Part shown: positions 33,166-45,100 of the stretch, one piece after another
Layout of the letters: the number at the start of each line of letters is the position of its first letter
How positions within the stretch are numbered: position 1 is the first letter of the stretch
Assembly: GCA_029449245.1 (NCBI GenBank)
Contig: JANATF010000002.1
Location: 2,728,001-2,792,000, forward strand
DNA: 64,000 nucleotides
DNA from: Mortierella alpina
Lineage: Eukaryota; Mortierellomycota; Mortierellomycetes; Mortierellales; Mortierellaceae
Direction of reading: 5' to 3'
Made by a program: the position numbers and the translations under genes
Notes under the pieces: generated by a model
What the model was told of the DNA's origin: nothing
The model's database searches: none
Seen by the model: only the letters and a program-made list of their open reading frames with translations

Positions 33166-34618
33166 ATGCGTTTCGCACGCCCCACCCTTCTGTCAGCAAT
33201 CGGTAAGTGGCACTTTGCCTTCTCAAAGAGATCCATGGGCTCAGCATAACAAGGAGATCATGGATCGGCTGCTCCCCCCCATCTGCTTCTGCATGTTGTT
33301 CGAGACTTGCACGACACAATGGACGTCCGAACCTGCACCTGGGATATCCTTTTACAACGGAAAGAAATAAGCCAATTCGACGCGTCGCGAAATGCACGAG
33401 CCCCCACCTGATGGTCACTGATGGTACTTACCAAAAAATCCGATATTCTACTGACCGACCATCTATCGTGGAAAAAAAAACATCGTTACAAAACAATGTC
33501 AACTAGCCATGCCACTGCTGGCTGCCGCAGGAGCCCCTCCAGCTGACAAACAGCAGCCTGCAACGGCAGGTCCCTCGACCAACCTCGGACCCGTCACCTG
33601 GGCCGATTTCCTGACCTCCTGTCAGACGCCAGGCCAAATTGCCTTGACCTATGTAAAAAAAATAATCTTGGATCTCTTTTCTTTTTTTGCCTGCCTGCCT
33701 GCCTGCCTGCGTGTCTTTGCCTAACAGCCCTCATTGTTCCGTCTTTCTTCTTATTAGAGCGAAGGACCGTCCGAGGCAACGATGGAGATGCTCCAAACTT
33801 TGAAAGAAGCACAAGCGCAGGTGACCTTCTTCGCCAACGCGACCTGGCTCCAATACATGCAATACGCCGGCGTCACCCGCCACGCCTACCTGGACGGCCA
33901 TCTCATCGGTATGACCTACCGCCTCCCCTCCGACAGTTCCGCAAGTCACACCGATGAGGACCTCAAGCAAGACATTGGTCGCGCCTCCCGCATCATCCAG
34001 GACCTCATCGGCGTCTACCCAAGGTATCTCAAGGTCCACGAGTCCAACCTCAAGGATACCCGCCTCCTGAACCTCGTGAAGTCCATGGGCTACACCCTCG
34101 TCGGATTCAACATGGACGAGTACGATTACAAGTACAACACCGCCGCCACCTCGGGCCAAATCGCAGAGGTCTACAACTCCATGTTCACGAAGCAGATGGA
34201 CGCCTACGGTCGCAAGTCTTCCTACGTCGTCGCCGGTTATGATGTCCCCTCGACCGGTGCCGCCTCAGGTCTGCCCAAGGTCATCAACACCATTCAGGCT
34301 CACGGTTACGACATGGTCCGCTTGGACGGCTGCTCCAACGAGAAGGCGCCTTACAAGAAGGATCCTCTGCTCAACAACGGTTATGTCGGAGATGTCAAGT
34401 CTTTTGGCGCCGCAGAATACAAGCATGGTCAAAAGGCCGTTGCCTACACCCCAGGACAGTCTGGTGGAAACAAGGGCGGTATGGGTTCGCTCCCCGCCGG
34501 TGGTGAGGCTGGCAAGAACTCGGGTAACGAGCCCGCAAAGGGTGCTTCCACCCGTCTGATGGCTACTGCTTCCACATTGGCCCTTATCCCCGCGCTCGTC
34601 TGCGCCTACTTGTTCTAA
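33166..34618 (+). CDS. GPI-anchored NodB-fold (polysaccharide deacetylase-like) protein lacking catalytic residues
   Basis: Three exons (33166-33202, 33507-33652, 33758-34618) encode 347 aa. A signal peptide (about residues 1-25, MRFARPTLLS then AMPLLAAAGA) leads to a NodB-homology domain from about residue 55. The family's first motif TFDDGP is here TYSEGP (Ser62, Glu63), and the His pair of the second motif (HS/TxxH) is replaced by the stretch GMTYRLP (112-118). The metal-binding Asp-His-His triad is thus gone, although the fold landmarks (VTFFANATWL, GHLIG) remain. A Gly/Ser/Asn-rich linker and a hydrophobic C-terminus (ASTLALIPALVCAYLF) predict a GPI anchor, so it should sit on the plasma membrane or wall. 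It probably binds chitin or chitosan rather than deacetylating it (inference). The coding bias (C-rich third positions) suggests good expression. Confidence 0.88.
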
Positions 34619-34880
34619 ACACTGGGCAGTGGTACGACCCCAAACATCAAAAAAAAAACAGGTCGCGAGAAATAGAAGACACAAAAAAAAACAATTCATT
34701 GATAAAGTATCTGTAGAAAAACTTTGTCAAGAGGTGTATTGGTATGAAGGAAAGTACAACGAGAGTGAGGAAGATGCAGGCAGCAGAATTATAAAAAGAA
34801 GAAAAAAAAATAACACAGCCTATCTATTTTGGCCAGAAACATGCGAGGGCGGACAGAGGGAGACGGTGCGCATAGTAATC

Positions 34881-36868
34881 TTACACACGAACACCCGCAT
34901 CTGTCAGCTTGACGACCGCGTCATTTCCAATGATGGGTGTATCCTGCTCCTTCTCCTTCTTCAAGATGTTGCTGATGTAGAACTCTCCAGCCTTGTATGA
35001 GGATCGAACAAGGGGACCGGAAGCCACGTACTTGAATCCACGCGCCTCTGCCAGCTTCTGATACTTTTCGAAAACCTCGGGCTTGACATACTCGTGCACA
35101 CGCATGTGCTTCTTGGTCGGCCGCATGTACTGACCCAGTGTCAAGACATCCACCTCAGCCTTGCGCAATTCTATCATAGGGACGAGTGAAGGATGATTCA
35201 GTTTTCACGAAAGATACATACAACAGAGTGTGGATCCGTCGCCCAACACCATCTGCTGTGCACGCTAGCCAAGATGAAATAAACGGAAAAACTGTTCCTT
35301 ACCATCCATTGCATGAATGACCTCAGCCTCAGTCTCGCCGCATCCCAACATCATACTGGTCTTGGTCAAGAGTCCAGGCTTGGCCTTCTTGGCATGAGCA
35401 AGAACGGCGATCGACTGTCTGAACTTTGCGCGGGGATCACGCACATATGCAGACAATGCTTCGACTGTCTCAATGTTGTGGGCATAAACGTCCAATCCTG
35501 AGGTCGCCACACGAGCAACGCACTCCATGTCACCCTGGAAGTCTCCTGTCAAACACTCAACCAAGATCTTGGGTGCTCTAGTACGGCAAATCAAAAGGTT
35601 GATTTAGTACGCTGTTGTGCACATTTCTTGTTGCCTTCCTTCAAAATGTCAATATCCGGTTCAGATACTCACTTTTGCTTCAGCTTCATGATTGTCTCTG
35701 CAAAATGTGCGGATCCACCATCAGCGAGATCTAAAGAGAAATACGAACAAAAGGTCAGTTAGGAACTCGAATCTGATGTCCATCGTACGTTGCTCCTGGT
35801 TGAGATGATAAATCCATTCCTAGGGCTACTCACCATCGCGATCCACAGACGTCAAAACAACATAGTCCAGGCCCCATCGGGAAATGGCTTCGGCGGTATT
35901 CTCAGGTTCATGGATATCCAAGGGCTTGGGTGCCTTGCTGGTCTTGACGGAGCAGAATCGGCATCCGCGCGTGCATTCGTCTCCCATAAGCTATTGTACG
36001 AGTGACAGAACATTAGATCGTGAACATCTTCGGTATAGCTTCAGCATGCCCACGGGGTTCAATGAGAGAAAAACTGGCATGCAGTCTTCCAAGACTTCAA
36101 GGCATACCATGATGGTGGCCGTTGCAGTGTTGTGCTCTCCACCGCCCCAGCAGTCCGAGATGTTGGGGCATTTGGCCTCTTCACAGACCGTGTGAAGATT
36201 AAGTTCTCTGAGGTTCTTCTTGATCTGCGTGTAGTTCTTTCCAGTGGGAATGGCGGTCTTTAACCACTCTGGCAAGCGCTGCTTTCTAGATAAAGAAAGC
36301 GATGCCGATCAAAAAGAGGTTATGCACCTTATATTAGTCCGAGTGTTTTCTTGGATCTGGGAGGTCAAGTCCAGCTGCCCCCCTCTCCCTACAAAGACAC
36401 AACAAGCAAAATAGCTTACGGTGCGCGCTTTCCTGGTTTGCCTGTTGTTGTAGTCGCCGCTGCTGCTTCCTTATCCACGACAGTCTCCTTCAACTCCAAG
36501 GCCTCTTCCACAGACAGCTTCTCATTTCCGCCGACAAAGTCATCAAAGCTGGGTCCGTTGGCGAACTTGTCTGCAAACTTTGACTTTTTCGGTGTAGGGG
36601 CATCCTTCACGACGCTGGCGTTGTAATGGCGGATGGACTATAGGCATGAGTAAGGAAAGATGGACAGGAGATGTCAGTCCAGTCCAGTCCAGTCCAGCCC
36701 AGTTCAGTTCGGCTCAGTTCAGTCCAGGTCGGTGTAGTGGCGCTGCAAGCGGATCTTTGCTGGAAGTGTCTCTAGAGTGCATACCATGGCTGCAGTGCTC
36801 CTGGCGATGTGGCTGCGGGCATTGTGCGCGGCAGAGTGGGCCAGCAGGGCGATCTTTAGACTGGACAT
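34881..36868 (-). CDS. LIP5: Lipoyl synthase, mitochondrial
   Basis: Radical-SAM enzyme that inserts two sulfurs into octanoyl groups to make lipoyl cofactor for pyruvate and 2-oxoglutarate dehydrogenases and the glycine cleavage system. Seven exons (36868-36785, 36637-36420, 36285-36108, 35990-35834, 35730-35673, 35577-35303, 35170-34881) encode 419 aa. The N-terminus ([20 protein letters not shown]) is a presequence. The auxiliary cluster motif [12 protein letters not shown] and the radical-SAM motif ECTRGCRFC are present, as is the C-terminal RSSY that ligates the auxiliary cluster. The stop lies 262 nt from the stop of the deacetylase-like gene (convergent). Confidence 0.97.
36675..36727. 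repeat. Degenerate CAGTC/CAGTT pentamer repeat in lipoyl synthase intron 1
   Basis: About ten copies of a 5-nt unit (AGTCC, AGCCC, AGTTC variants) inside the first intron, between 36637 and 36785. Probably neutral. Confidence 0.8.
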
Positions 36869-37586
36869 GATCAGCGTGTGTATGTGGAGGGTGGTGCTGG
36901 TGGCGTGCGCTGGGTGTGTGCAGGAGGGATGGATGCAGCAGGACGGGAGCGAAGGAAGCAAAAGGGCGGAGTCAAGAGGTGGAGCAGCAGACAAGCGGAA
37001 ATATCTCTGCAAGCGAGTCAGAGCTCATTCCACCGTGCCAGGTTCAAAAAAAAAAAAACAAAATTCAACTGGCTTATCATTTTTTTTTGCCACGGTCTGG
37101 TAGCACCACTCTGTCAAAGTATGTATGTCCCCTGGACGGAAAAAGCCGAAGCAACGACACGTCCCTACATGGACCTCATTCCCCGAGCCGAGTGAGCGCT
37201 TGCTGATGCCAGCAGCAGGCCCCCGCCTCCTCAACACGGCCACACAGCGTCGTCTGCATCCCATCCGCTGGACAAAACTTCCTTCCCACCACCACCACCA
37301 CCACCACCAAACCTTTACCTACTAGAAACTCGGGTGTGCAGTACTTTTTTCAGTCGCTCCTACCCTATTGGTGGTAGCAATGCTGGGACAAGGGCATAAA
37401 CAGTATACTCCTCAACTCCCCGCTTTTTTTTTTGCGTTTGCGCTCCACACGGCACCCACAGAGCAGTCGTCCACCTGTTTGCGCGGTGGCTCTCGTTTTC
37501 TCCCCTTTACATTCCTGTCGGCGTCAAGAGGATATTATACATTGGTTGGGTTGGTAATGGTACAGCTGGCTCTATGAGGCCTTACT
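36869..37586. other. Intergenic region between lipoyl synthase and MTO1
   Basis: 718 nt holding the lipoyl synthase promoter (minus strand) and the MTO1 3' region. A (CCA)n run lies at 37286-37309. No gene recognised. Confidence 0.55.
37286..37309. repeat. (CCA)n microsatellite
   Basis: Eight CCA/ACC units in intergenic sequence upstream of the lipoyl synthase start. Confidence 0.9.
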
Positions 37587-40314
37587 CTAAAATTCTTTGG
37601 CCATAAGCCTTTGCCGCAAACGGTCCTTCCTGCTTCCCGAACGGATGGGTGCTCCAGTAATCGTGGTCGAAGGCCGTTTCGTCCTCTGCACGTACTTGAG
37701 CAGCTCAAGAATACTAGTCGGCGTCATTCCTTCAATGCGCTTGGCGGCACCCTACGACAGCCAATTGGTAAATATCATTCTCTGAGTGTTAGATAATCCA
37801 GTGCAGCACGTATTTCTGGCAATTTGGTTCATTTCGAATCCCACATAGCTACTAAAGTGTCACATACCAAAGTTGCAGGACGCTGACGCTCCAGCTTGGA
37901 TCGGTTCTCGTTCGAAAGATTAGGGATACTAAGAGTGTACGTACGAACGAATATGTAGATCAACATTAGCGTCAAGGGAACAAACGAAAAAGACGTCGAG
38001 AAATCAATGCTAGCCCAATAGTCAACTTACACAGAGTAGTCCATGTCTGCAGGAAGTTCCATGGTCTCATCCCGCATAAAGGCCGTTACTTCAGCACCTT
38101 GGCGACGGAGATAAACCGAGTAGGCGCCTTCAATTTCAATCTTGGCCTGAACCATTGGGTCAAGCGTCTTCAACTCGGGCATGATCTCGTAGAACTGGCT
38201 CATAGTCACATTGGGGAAACCAAGCATCTCCATAGCACTTAGAGGTAGCGTGGGCGAGAGGAATCATGTCAGTATTTACAGTGATAATAAAGACACACGG
38301 TTCTAGCAAAGTCCAGGCGTTCAATCTTTTTTGCTCACCTTCTCTTGATGCCATCGTCGCTTTTGCCCAGGCCAAACTCTGCCCACTTGTGAGGCGAGAG
38401 CTTGAGGTCGTTCATGAGCTCCATGCCGCGCTTCATCTCCTCTTCCATCTGTTGATAAACCTTCCAGCGGTAATCCGTCACACATCCAGCTTCGTGCCCC
38501 TTGCGTGTCAATCTCAGGTCTGCATTGTCTGCACGTAACGTCAAACGGTACTCTGACCGGGAGGTAAAGATCCTGTAGGGTTCCTCTACTCCCTTCGTAA
38601 TCAAATCGTCGACCAACACTCCAATATAGGCATCCGCACGGGTGAGGATCAATGGTGGTTTTGACTGCGCGGCCAGACCAGCATTGATACCTGCAAGCAC
38701 ACCTTGAGCTGCTGCCTCCTCGTACCCTGTGGTTCCGTTGATTTGCCCTGCGAGATATAGGCCATGGATACGATGAGTCTCCAAAGTCCGCTTGAGTTCA
38801 CGAGGATCTACGTAGTCATACTCGACGCCATATCCGCATCTAAGCACAGTGACATTCTCCAGTCCCTTGATAGTCCTCAACATTTCAATCTGCTCCTCTT
38901 CGGGGAGAGTCATCGAGATTCCATTGGGATAGACCACATCCGTATCGTATCCCTCGGGCTCTAGCCAGATGGTGTGTGCCTCCTTGGTCGCAAACCGCAT
39001 GACTTTAGACTCAATCGAAGGGCAGTACCGAGGACCCTTGACGGTCTCGCGAATATGGATAGACTTGTGCAAGTTGTTGCGAATCACTTCGTGCGTCCTT
39101 GGATTGGTGCTGGTCTGGTAACAAGCAAGCTGGTTGTGGCCATTAGCGACCTCCTTGTTCAAGAACGAGAACGGTGATGGTGGCATGTCTCCGTGTTGGG
39201 GCACCAGTTCCGAATAGTCAATCGTCTTGCCGTCAAGTCTTGGAGGCGTGCCTGTCTTGAGGCGAGAGAGCTCAAATCCAGCCTGGGCCAGTGAATCCGA
39301 GAGTCCAATCGAAGCCTCCTCGTCGATGCGGCCTGCTGGATAGGCTTTCAGTCCGATGTGGATCTCGCCCTTCAGGAATGTCCCTGTCGTGATGACCACC
39401 TTGGGGGCACGGATAACCTCGCCCGATTCTATGCAACATATATTTCCATCCAACCAGTGAGGTTAGCGACTTTGCCGCAGTTGAACTCCTTCAAACCGTG
39501 CCATGTCATGAAGTGCGAAGTAAAAGCTGTTCCCGTAACATACCGAGTTTGATTCCCTTGATCTCTCCTTGTACATTATTCGCTCCTGGAGTAGGAGGTA
39601 GGATCTCCGCCCCAAGAACAATATCTGACACGGATCCTGCCTTAATAGTCAAGTTTGGATACTCGTGCAACGCCTTCTGCATGTGCTTCTTGTAAAGTTT
39701 CCTATCGATCTGAGCACGCGGTCCGTGTACCGCCGGTCCCTTGGATCGGTTCAAGATTCTAAACTGGACGCCTGCGAGATCCGATATCCTGCCACAGAGA
39801 CCATCCAAGGCATCAATCTCCCGAACAAGCACTCCCTTGCCCACGCCACCGAAAGAAGGGTTACACGACATTTCGCCTAAAGGGGAGAAGGAGAGGGGTG
39901 GAGGCGACCGATGAAGGTTAGGTCAGGATGGCCAACGAGAACCCAGAGAGCTGACATCCCTGACCATATTGTCCGTTTGTCAGCCTTACCGATGGTATCC
40001 AGCTTCTGAGTAAGCAACAGGGTCTTTGCGCCTGTTCTTGCAGCAGCCGCACAAGCTTCCGAGCCTGCATGTCCGCCGCCAACCACAATGACATCGTAGG
40101 TCGAATCTGGGGTGGGAGGAAGCGCCTGCGAGGCTGCCAAGGTCACGGACCTAAACTGCCCAGCATGTCGGGTGTGTACGTCCCAGGCTCTAACGGTGTG
40201 CTGCACAGTCCTGAGGGGAGCCTTGCCGGCAAGCGACGAGAGACCGTTCCTGAATGAAGTGGTGGAGCGACAGACCAGCACCCGTCTGGTTGCGGTAGTC
40301 AACATCAGGGTCAT
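37587..40314 (-). CDS. MTO1: MTO1/MnmG, mitochondrial tRNA 5-carboxymethylaminomethyluridine modification enzyme
   Basis: FAD-dependent partner of MSS1 (MnmE) that modifies the wobble uridine of mitochondrial tRNAs. Six exons (40314-39990, 39876-39544, 39428-38339, 38237-38031, 37928-37868, 37751-37587) give 726 aa. Residues 1-70 are an Arg/Ser/Thr-rich presequence. The Rossmann motif [14 protein letters not shown] follows, then [10 protein letters not shown] with the conserved Cys before it, TTGTFLKG, the GTPPRL loop and the family signature [17 protein letters not shown]. The C-terminal helical domain ends with an extra basic tail ([17 protein letters not shown]). The gene lies 216 nt downstream of the SF3B4 stop on the same strand. 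Confidence 0.97.
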
Positions 40315-40530
40315 TGTCTTGGTGAGGGTGGTCGTGGTGGTGGCAAAGAGATTCCAAGATTAGGGTCCGGGTCCTGTTGGAGGGATGAGTTTTGGTCCTG
40401 TCAAGAAATGCACGGCTTCGTTGTCAAAGGCAAAGCACAAAAAAAAAAGAAAGGGTCTCGAGGTGGAGCGGAGCGCTGCGGTTGTTTACAAAATGGGTGG
40501 CTTGCAAACCAGTTTTATTGCGCTCGATCA

Positions 40531-41919
40531 CTACTGAGGATATCCAGGGTACCCTTGGTGCTGTGGAGGGCCGGGAGGCGCCCCATAAGGCGCATAGTTT
40601 CCAGGAGGCCGCATGGGTGGTGCACCTGGGAATCCCTGAGGTGGCATGGGCGGGTACCCTGGAGGAGGACCGCCCTGCATCATTGGAGGCTGGTTCGGGT
40701 TGGGTGCATACATGCCAGGAGGACCTGGTGGAGGCGCAGGCGCACCCATGGCTCCAAAAGGTGGAGGTCTTGCTGGCTGACCCAGGGGTATGGCGTTGCT
40801 GCCGTGATATTGTTGTGATGATTGTTGCATATGATTGGGATATCCACCAAAGCGAGGTGGGGGTGGTTGTTGACCATACGGTGCTGGTGGCCGTGGCATT
40901 CCAGGTGGCGGCTGTGAGTGAGGCTGTGAGTATGATGGGGGTGGGCGGGAGATAGGAGCGACTCCAGTGGCATTGGATCCTGTGGGCGTGAATCCTCCTG
41001 GCCCTGCTCCCGGAATATCCGCAAACAGGCGGTTGGGCATGCTCGGTTGGTTTTTTCTCCCTTGTGCGGCAATCAGACGCTCTAATTTTTCATTATCGAA
41101 CGTAAAGGTAAGTCAGTGCCCAGTTCGCAGAATAAATCAACGCAAACCAAGGCATAAAAAGAAAAAAGGCGCAGATGCCAAACGTACCTGCAGCCGATCC
41201 ATGCCGTTCTCCCTTGCCGTCCTTCTTGTATGCATAGCCCACTGTGATAGGCTTGTTGGCCAGAATCTGTCCGTTCATCGCGTCAATGGCTGCATCCGAG
41301 CTCTCGAAATTGTCAAAGCTGACGAATCCGTATCCCTTGGACTGGCCCGTCTCCAGATCGCGCGCCACCTTTGCATGTCCCATGATCGTTCCAAACGCAC
41401 TGAAAGTGTCCCGAAGCAGCGTCTCATCCGCGTCCGGAGCCAGATTTCCAATAAAGAGCGACGCTCCAACATCCAAGTTCTTCTTATCCGACGTTGCTTT
41501 GTTGATCCTTAGCGGCTTTCCAAAGAGTTTGACCTGATTGAGGATCTTGCATGCATAATCAGCGTCGTCCTCAGAAACGTACTCACAAAAGCCGTAGTTT
41601 TGGTGCATCTGGGTGACTCTGTCCTTGGGCAGATGCACATTCACTATGTACAGGGAGGCAATGTTGATTCGGTTAGCCAGTGGAGTGATAGAATGAATAA
41701 AACTGAGCCGGCACAGTGGAAGGTGGACGTCAAGCGGGTTCGTAGGAGATAAATGCATTTCACCCAAATGGTTCGAAGTGTCGAGAGTCCATGTTGCGGA
41801 TGCGTACCGATGGGTCCGGCCTGTGCCATCAATTCCCAAACAAGGGTATCAGTACAACGGTCATCCAGATTGCCGACATAGACGGTCGCATCCTGGTTGC
41901 GCTCGATAGGTTGGGCCAT
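40531..41919 (-). CDS. SF3B4: Splicing factor 3B subunit 4 (SF3B4/Hsh49)
   Basis: U2 snRNP SF3b component that contacts pre-mRNA upstream of the branch point. Three exons (41919-41808, 41643-41188, 41081-40531) encode 372 aa. RRM1 (about residues 12-90) has RNP2 VYVGNL and an RNP1 variant YGFCEY; RRM2 (about 100-178) has LFIGNL and KGYGFVSF, closely matching SF3B4. The C-terminal 190 residues are Pro/Gly/Met-rich (PPPG and PQ repeats), as in animal SF3B4 and unlike the short yeast Hsh49. The start codon directly precedes [19 protein letters not shown], the family N-terminus. Gap of 235 nt to the SWR1 stop. Confidence 0.96.
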
Positions 41920-42154
41920 GAGGATGTGCGGGGCGGTGAGAGCAGAGGGGACGGATCGAGGTTCACGGTCAAAAGAGAATCTATATGATCTTGGAGTAGA
42001 GTCAAGCGATTCAAGATGGACGCCAAGCCACATACTGCTGGACTCATCATTTCCGCTTTTCCAGGCACCGCGGCCGCGATCGATCTTCGCTTGGTGTGTG
42101 TATTTCGGGCGAAGGTGAAAAGTACAATAGAATACAAGTAAAACGACAGCACGC

Positions 42155-45100
42155 CTAATCGTCTTCGTCCATGGTCTGTGTGCCTTGCAGTGCTGCAGAT
42201 GCACCCTCCTCGTTCTCAAAATCAGATTCGTCCTCCTCGTCCTCCTCGTCCTCCTCATCTTCGTCTTCATCCTCCCCGTCCTCCTCATCCTGCTCTTCCT
42301 CGTCTTCCTCGTCATCCATCTGCTGCTCCTCCAGCTCCTCCAGCTCACTCAGGCTCTCCACCTCATCTTCCTTTTTCTCCGGCTTGGGCAGGCCACCAAA
42401 TCCAACGTAGTGGCCATACTCACTCTCCATAAACCGAAGCATGTACTCGTCAACGTGGCCCATCTCTATCACCTCACCTTCCTCTACCGCGCCCATCGTC
42501 GTTGATCCTGCAAACTGAACAGTGGGTGCTGCTGTGCTTCCTGCCGCTGGCGCACCAGTCTCGGAAAAGTCCCCGACATCGACGCCCTCCATCTCGTGCT
42601 TGGCTTGCTGCATCGCCAATACATCGTTCTCGTCTTCAGCGGCTGCCAGGGCTTGCTCCAGATCGGCACCCTGCACAGTCGAGAGGTCCTGTGGCTCTCC
42701 ATTGGCCTGCACCGGTGCGAGATCGCCAATCTTGGCCAGGTCATCCTCTCCGAGCATGTCACGCCAGTCCATCTTTTGAAAGTAATCCGTCGTGAACTCG
42801 CCCTCCTGGATGACAACATTGTCAAGCATGCGCTTCTGGTTCGCCTTCTTTAGCATGTTCTCCTCAATCGTGAACTCGCTGACGAATCGATAAATATGAA
42901 CGTCTCTTGTTTGGCCAATACGATGGCATCTAGTATTGTAAACGAAGCACAAGAGTGAGAAATCGGCCCTAGAACGACACACTGAGCTCAAAGGAAAAAA
43001 AAATGCATGTACACTTTTTTGCACACTTTCTTACCTGTCCTGGCACTGGCGGTCCATCGAAGGGTTCCAGTCCGAGTCATAAAAGATAACGGTGTCGGCA
43101 CCCGTCAAGTTGATTCCAACTCCTCCTGATCGTGTAGACAGGATGAATGCGAGGATTTTCGGGTCCGAGTTGAAGCGATCGGTGAGGTGCTGACGATTTT
43201 CCACTTTGGTCGCTCCATCCAGTCGCAGATACCGATGGCCGTGGATGTTTAGAAAGATCTCCAAGATGTCAAGGACTTTGGTCATTTGCGTAAAGATCAG
43301 TGCCCGGTGCCCTCCAGACTTGAGCTCCCGAAGCAGACTGTCCAGCTTCTGCAGCTTTCCACAGTCAAACTGCAACAGCCGCTTGTCTGGGAACTGCACT
43401 TGTAGACAGGATTCCACTGGATAAAAGACTTCCTGCGCCTTTTCACATGCCAGCTCCACGTCGGACGGCGAGGGGTTGACATGGATCGGAGCCCAGGCAT
43501 CATCTCGGACGAGCACAGCGGGTGTCACGAATGCAAAGCGCTTGATAGTCTCCTGATTCTGGTAGAACCGATCTTCGCTAGGGACGACAGCCTTAGCGAG
43601 CGCATTGGTGTACTCCAGATACTGACGAGGATCTGACGCTTGACTCAAAATGGTGTCGCATCCGCGCTTAGTCCTCGTCGGTGCTTGGCACAAGTTAAGC
43701 AAACTAGAGCCATAGAGGATGTTGACATGGCACCTGTTGGCGTTAACATAGCCCAGTTGTTCCCATCGACGCTTGCTGGCCATGACCTGCTGGTGTCGTC
43801 TCATACTGGCATACTGTCGAATGTCCTGATAATGGTTGCCACTGTTCAATGTCTTGGCCTGCGGTAAAGCAAACTCAGCCGCCTTGCCTTGAAAGAACCT
43901 CATGGCATCCAGTTCCTCGAGGGCAGCCAGATCCATCTTGGACAATCGCTGCTCGGCACCCGTAAAGACCAGCCCCAAAAACTCGAGGTTTGCAGATTCC
44001 CTCGCTCGGTCAACCTCCGCAAACATCCTGCGCCGAACAAAGAATTCTGTAATCTCAAACGAGGATTGGGCTGACGGCTTCATCGCAAAAGACGTAACGA
44101 TCGGGCGGACCTCAAACAGATCGGGGTGATTGCAAACCTTGCGCAGCTGCATCAGGCAATTGATGATGCTCAAAAAGTTCCCTGACGCCAAGGTCTCGCG
44201 GGTTTTGGCCCTGCTCATAAAATCATCGTAGAGGAACCTCTGGCGCTTGGAGAGTCGACAGTACACAATGTGCTCGTACTTGGCTGGCATCTGTGTCTCA
44301 ACGTCTGCTTTGAGTCGACGGAGTAAATAGGGCCGAAGGACCGTGTGCAATCGAGCGATGGCTGCCTTCGATTCGTCGTCTTGCTGCTCACTGCCTTCAA
44401 TCATGCGGTCGACGGGGTGAGAGAACCATTCCTGAAACTCTTTCTGGTTGGCAAAGCCGACTGGCATGGTCTCGGATACGCCGTTGGGCATCAAGAAGTA
44501 GAGGAGTGACCACAATTCCATCAGGTTGTTCTGAAGCGGTGTTCCTGTTAATAAAAGTCGCCGCGCAGAGTTGAAGTTGAGGAGTGTTTGCCACCGCTGC
44601 GATCGAAAGTTTTTGATGTTGTGCGCCTCGTCCAGAATCAAGTACTGCCACGCCTTGCGCCGAAACACGGTTTGGTCCTGAACGACGAGCTGGTAGGACG
44701 TAATGCACACGTGAAACGAGTTCTCTCGCGACCAGCCCACTCGCTTCTCCTTACGCTCCCTTGGGCTGCCGTAGTATGTCATAATCTTGAAGCCGGGACA
44801 CCATTTCTTGAACTCCATCTCCCAGTTGAGCATAACGCTCGTCGGTACAACGATCAAATGTGGGCCCCAGACGCCATACTCGCATGCAAGGTGCGCCAGC
44901 AGGGCTATCGTCTGCATAGTCTTTCCAAGGCCCATCTCATCCGCCAGAATACCGTTCAGGCCATTGCTGTATAACTGGGCTAGCCAGTCCATGCCCACGT
45001 GCTGATATTCTCGCAGCTGGTGGCGGAGAAGGAACGGGATCCTGGTCTTGACATTGGCTCCCGTGGTGAATGTGTCGATCTCTGGACTCTTGGGAGGCAC

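Noticed and set aside
33207-33506. A 99-codon frame in the first intron of the NodB-fold gene
   Set aside because: It fills the intron only by chance; the spliced product restores a normal signal peptide, while this frame has no family features.
33731-34159. A 142-codon minus-strand frame within the deacetylase-like gene
   Set aside because: Shadow of a C-biased coding exon; Val/Gly/Glu-rich and without a start or splice logic of its own.
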